Source: Woeseia sp964560775
GTDB taxonomy: Bacteria; Pseudomonadota; Gammaproteobacteria; Steroidobacterales; Woeseiaceae
Length of the DNA stretch: 16,353 nt
Assembly: GCA_964560775.1 (NCBI GenBank)
Contig: CAZLNH010000341.1
Span: forward strand, 1 to 16,353
Direction: 5' to 3'
Position 1 is the stretch's first letter, and each line of letters starts with the position of its first letter. The position numbers were made by a program, and so were the translations under genes. Shown in pieces: positions 13,828 to 16,353 of the stretch. The notes below the pieces were generated by a model. It was not told the DNA's origin. It worked only from the letters and a program-made list of their open reading frames with translations, and made no database searches.

Positions 13828-15458
13828 TCTGGCGCAAGCGTATCCTGTTACGGCTTCTTGTCATCCAGCGCGTGCTTGTCCGGCACGGTCTCGATGAATT
13901 CATCACCTCGACGCATTTCCTGAGGCCGCTGCGGTTTCTTTTCTACCTGCTGCCTCGAAAAAGCGACAAATCAGCACCGCTCGGCGTGCGGATACGGCTG
14001 GCGCTCGAGGAACTCGGCCCCATCTTCGTCAAGTTCGGCCAGGCTGTCTCCACACGCCGCGACCTGTTGCCGCCGGACATCGCCGATGAGCTCGCACGCC
14101 TGCAGGACCGTGTGCCGCCGTTTCCGTCGGCTGAAGCCGTCGCCGTGCTCGATGCGGCTTACGGCAAACCGGTAGCGGAAATGTTCGCGCGCTTTGACGT
14201 GGAACCGCTCGCCGCTGCGTCCATTGCGCAGGTACACAGCGCACAATTGCATGACGGTACGGAAGTTATCGTCAAGCTGCTCCGGCCCGGTGTCGGCGAG
14301 CTGATTGATCGTGACCTCGAGGTGCTGCACGCGCTCGCGGATCTCGCTGACCGGTACTGGGCCAACAGCAAGCGCCTGCGCCCGCGGGAAATCGTTCGCG
14401 AGTACGAGAAAACCATTTCCGACGAGCTGGACCTGCTGCGCGAAGGCGCAAATGCCGCGCAGTTAAAGCGCAACTTTGAAGGCTCCGACCAGTTGTACGT
14501 GCCGGAAATCTACTGGGACTACTGCCGCCCGCAGGCGCTGGTGCAGGAACGCATCTACGGTGTCCCGATCAGCGACATGACCGCGCTGCGCAGTGCCGGC
14601 ACCGACATACGCCGGCTCGCCGAGAACGGCGTCGAGATTTTTTTCACGCAGGTGTTCCGGCACAATTTTTTTCATGCCGACATGCACCCGGGCAACATCT
14701 TCGTGCAGATCGACGACCCGGCGCGGCCGAGATATGCCGCTGTCGATTTTGGCATCGTCGGCACGCTGAGCCCAACGGACCAGCAGTATCTCGCCGAGAA
14801 CTTCCTGGCATTTTTCGAACGCGATTATCACAAGATCGCCAGGCTGCACATCGACTCGGGCTGGGTGCCGGCGGGCACGCGCATCGACGAACTGGAATCG
14901 GCGGTACGCACCGTCTGCGAACCGATCTTCAACAAGCCGCTCGCCGAGATATCGTTCGCGCAGGTGCTGATCCGGCTGTTCGAGACGGCGCAGCGATTCA
15001 ACATGGAGATCCAGCCGCAGCTCATCCTGCTGCAGAAGACATTGTTCAACATCGAAGGGCTCGGCCGCGAGCTGTACCCGCAACTCGACTTGTGGGAGAC
15101 CGCCCAACCGGTGTTGCGCCGCTGGATGGACGAGCAGGTCGGCGCCCGCGGCGTCATCGACAGCATTCGGGATAACCTGCCGCAGCTCCGTGAAGCGATG
15201 CGTGCACTGCCGGGTGTGCTGCACATGCTCTCCGAGCAGGCCGCCAGCGGCGAAATCAACTTCCGGCTGCAGTCGCCGGAACTGAAACACCTGGAGCAGC
15301 AGTTCGCTGACCAGCAGCGTCAACGGTTCCTGCTGGCCGCGGGCGCGCTGCTCGCGCTGACCGGCACGCTGCTCGTCGTTCTTGAAACCGCGCCGTGGGC
15401 CGGCTGGGGACTGCTGGCCGCGGGCGTGCTCGTCTTCCTTCGGGGACGGCCGCGCTAG
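13824..15458 (+). CDS. ubiB: UbiB, atypical kinase-like ATPase of ubiquinone synthesis
   Basis: Membrane-linked protein-kinase-like protein of 544 residues (E. coli 546), needed for ubiquinone synthesis and thought to use ATP to help extract lipid intermediates from the membrane. The family-defining KxGQ motif is KFGQ (70-73) within GPIFVKFGQAVSTRRDLLP. The A-rich loop is AAASIAQVHSA (130-140), replacing the glycine-rich loop of normal kinases. The invariant lysine is Lys151 (VIVKLLRPG). The catalytic segment HADMHPGNI (284-292) and DFG (308-310) are intact. Two transmembrane helices lie at the C-terminus (about 495-540). It starts in an ATGA overlap with ubiJ. Confidence 0.96.
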   Translation: MIWRKRILLRLLVIQRVLVRHGLDEFITSTHFLRPLRFLFYLLPRKSDKSAPLGVRIRLALEELGPIFVKFGQAVSTRRDLLPPDIADELARLQDRVPPFPSAEAVAVLDAAYGKPVAEMFARFDVEPLAAASIAQVHSAQLHDGTEVIVKLLRPGVGELIDRDLEVLHALADLADRYWANSKRLRPREIVREYEKTISDELDLLREGANAAQLKRNFEGSDQLYVPEIYWDYCRPQALVQERIYGVPISDMTALRSAGTDIRRLAENGVEIFFTQVFRHNFFHADMHPGNIFVQIDDPARPRYAAVDFGIVGTLSPTDQQYLAENFLAFFERDYHKIARLHIDSGWVPAGTRIDELESAVRTVCEPIFNKPLAEISFAQVLIRLFETAQRFNMEIQPQLILLQKTLFNIEGLGRELYPQLDLWETAQPVLRRWMDEQVGARGVIDSIRDNLPQLREAMRALPGVLHMLSEQAASGEINFRLQSPELKHLEQQFADQQRQRFLLAAGALLALTGTLLVVLETAPWAGWGLLAAGVLVFLRGRPR

Positions 15459-15494
15459 GGTCAGGCGCCAGCCACGCCGACTTCCCGATACGCC

Positions 15495-16211
15495 ATGCCT
15501 GTCGACCCACCCTCACCGCCACCGCGCCGGATTCGCAGTTTCGTCCGGCGTTCCGGACGCCTGACTCCGGCGCAACAGGGTGCACTGGAAAAACTGTGGC
15601 CGCGTTTCGGTATCGACGATGGCGACGGGTTGATTGATTTCGATACGGTGTTTGGGCGTCACGCCGCGCGCGTGCTGGAAATCGGTTTCGGTAACGGGGA
15701 GACGCTGGTAGAACAGGCAGTTGCTGATCCCGAACACGATTTCGTCGGCATTGAAGTGCATGAACCCGGCATTGGTCACTGCCTTTTGAAAATCGGTGAA
15801 GCGGGCATCGGCAACATCCGGCTGATGCGTAATGATGCACTGGAGATTCTCGAATATCGTATCGCCGACAACGCGCTTGCCCGTATCAACCTGTACTTCC
15901 CGGATCCCTGGCCGAAGAAGCGGCACCACAAGCGGCGCATCGTGCAGGACAGCTTTCTCGAACTCGCGGCGAGGAAGCTCGAAGCCAGGGGCATCCTGTG
16001 CATCGCCACGGACTGGGCGGACTTTGCCGCGCACGTAGACGAAGTAGTTGGGCGCTCGCAGCACTTCACAATTGTCGAGCGCCGGGAGCACCGTGGCGAC
16101 AGGCCGATGGACCGGCCGGTGACGAAGTTCGAACGACGGGGCCTCGGGAAGGGGCACGGCATCGTCGACTGGCAGTTGCACGTCACGAAAGGTCCGAACA
16201 CCCGCGGGTGA
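15495..16211 (+). CDS. trmB: tRNA (guanine-N7-)-methyltransferase TrmB
   Basis: Enzyme of 238 residues that makes m7G46 in the variable loop of tRNAs, using SAM. Recognised by VLEIGFGNGETL (60-71, SAM binding), FVGIEVHEPGIG (83-94), the hallmark FPDPWPKKRHHKRR (135-148) and the C-terminal TKFERRG (210-216). The N-terminal leader is proline-rich (PVDPPSPPPRR), followed by the normal IRSFVRRSGRLTPAQ. ATG at 15495 gives the usual family length. The 36-base gap after ubiB suggests the two may be co-transcribed, although their functions are unrelated. Confidence 0.96.
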   Translation: MPVDPPSPPPRRIRSFVRRSGRLTPAQQGALEKLWPRFGIDDGDGLIDFDTVFGRHAARVLEIGFGNGETLVEQAVADPEHDFVGIEVHEPGIGHCLLKIGEAGIGNIRLMRNDALEILEYRIADNALARINLYFPDPWPKKRHHKRRIVQDSFLELAARKLEARGILCIATDWADFAAHVDEVVGRSQHFTIVERREHRGDRPMDRPVTKFERRGLGKGHGIVDWQLHVTKGPNTRG

Positions 16212-16353
16212 TCAAACCGCTGCGACCACTCGACGCATATCAATCACACGAACTTTCGCCCGATTTTTGGAAAGCGGCCCGACCGTTTATAGCGCTTGCG
16301 TTGGGCCCGTGCCGGCACCCCCGGCGGGAGCCCTTGGGAGGAATGGCTCCCTT
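16212..16353. other. Downstream intergenic sequence without a visible gene
   Basis: No start codon with a convincing ribosome site or family motif is seen. A 10-bp palindrome GTGCCGGCAC lies at 16309-16318. A less GC-rich patch (CGATTTTTGG at 16261-16270, TTTAT near 16286-16290) could hold a promoter for a gene beyond the window, but no good pair of hexamers could be matched. Confidence 0.4.
16326..16351 (+). terminator. Possible hairpin/terminator cut by the window end
   Basis: GGGAGCC (16326-16332) and GGCTCCC (16345-16351) form a perfect 7-bp stem around a 12-base loop, followed by TT at the window edge. If more T residues follow outside the window, this would be an intrinsic terminator for the ubi-trmB operon. 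The distance of 114 bases from the trmB stop is rather long. Confidence 0.3.

Noticed and set aside
14463..15323. Minus-strand reading frame of 286 codons opposite ubiB
   Set aside because: ubiB is intact with all motifs on the other strand. The antisense translation matches no family and is a codon-bias shadow.

Overview
The window is a GC-rich stretch of a gammaproteobacterial chromosome. Gene content and order point there: an algZ-algR pair running into hemC-hemD-hemX-hemY (the arrangement known from Pseudomonas), then DUF484-xerC, hslV-hslU, a DUF971 gene, ubiE-ubiJ-ubiB and trmB. The exact family cannot be fixed by eye; a lineage outside the classical enteric/pseudomonad groups is an inference. 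Sixteen protein-coding genes are supported. All are on the + strand except one ParA-type ATPase. No rRNA, tRNA, CRISPR array, transposase or phage gene was seen.

Layout: (1) 1-240 holds a palindromic intergenic repeat and a candidate promoter. (2) 241-7068 is one tightly packed operon: algZ, algR, hemC, hemD, hemX, hemY and an atypical SDR protein. The first six genes overlap each other by 1, 4 or 8 bases, so translational coupling is likely. A two-component system of the LytS/LytR type is thus joined to the enzymes that make uroporphyrinogen III and to two membrane proteins of the hem operon. (3) 7069-7299, between convergent genes, holds a second repeat copy containing an exact-length 81-bp tandem duplication. 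(4) 7300-7938 (minus) is an orphan ParA-like ATPase; its upstream region has a 16-bp palindrome over a plausible promoter. (5) 8165-9813 is DUF484 followed by xerC. (6) 9923-11821 is hslV-hslU, the two parts of an ATP-dependent protease. (7) 11822-12023 holds a third repeat copy with extra arm fragments. (8) 12024-16211 is DUF971, ubiE, ubiJ, ubiB and trmB; ubiE-ubiJ-ubiB overlap and belong to ubiquinone synthesis. (9) 16212-16353 has no gene visible and ends in a short hairpin cut by the window edge.

Most of the window is conserved housekeeping sequence. The least explained parts are the dispersed palindromic repeat family (three loci, with conserved spacer as well as arms), its 81-bp duplication, and the palindrome at the orphan parA promoter. 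No convincing new multi-gene system was found.
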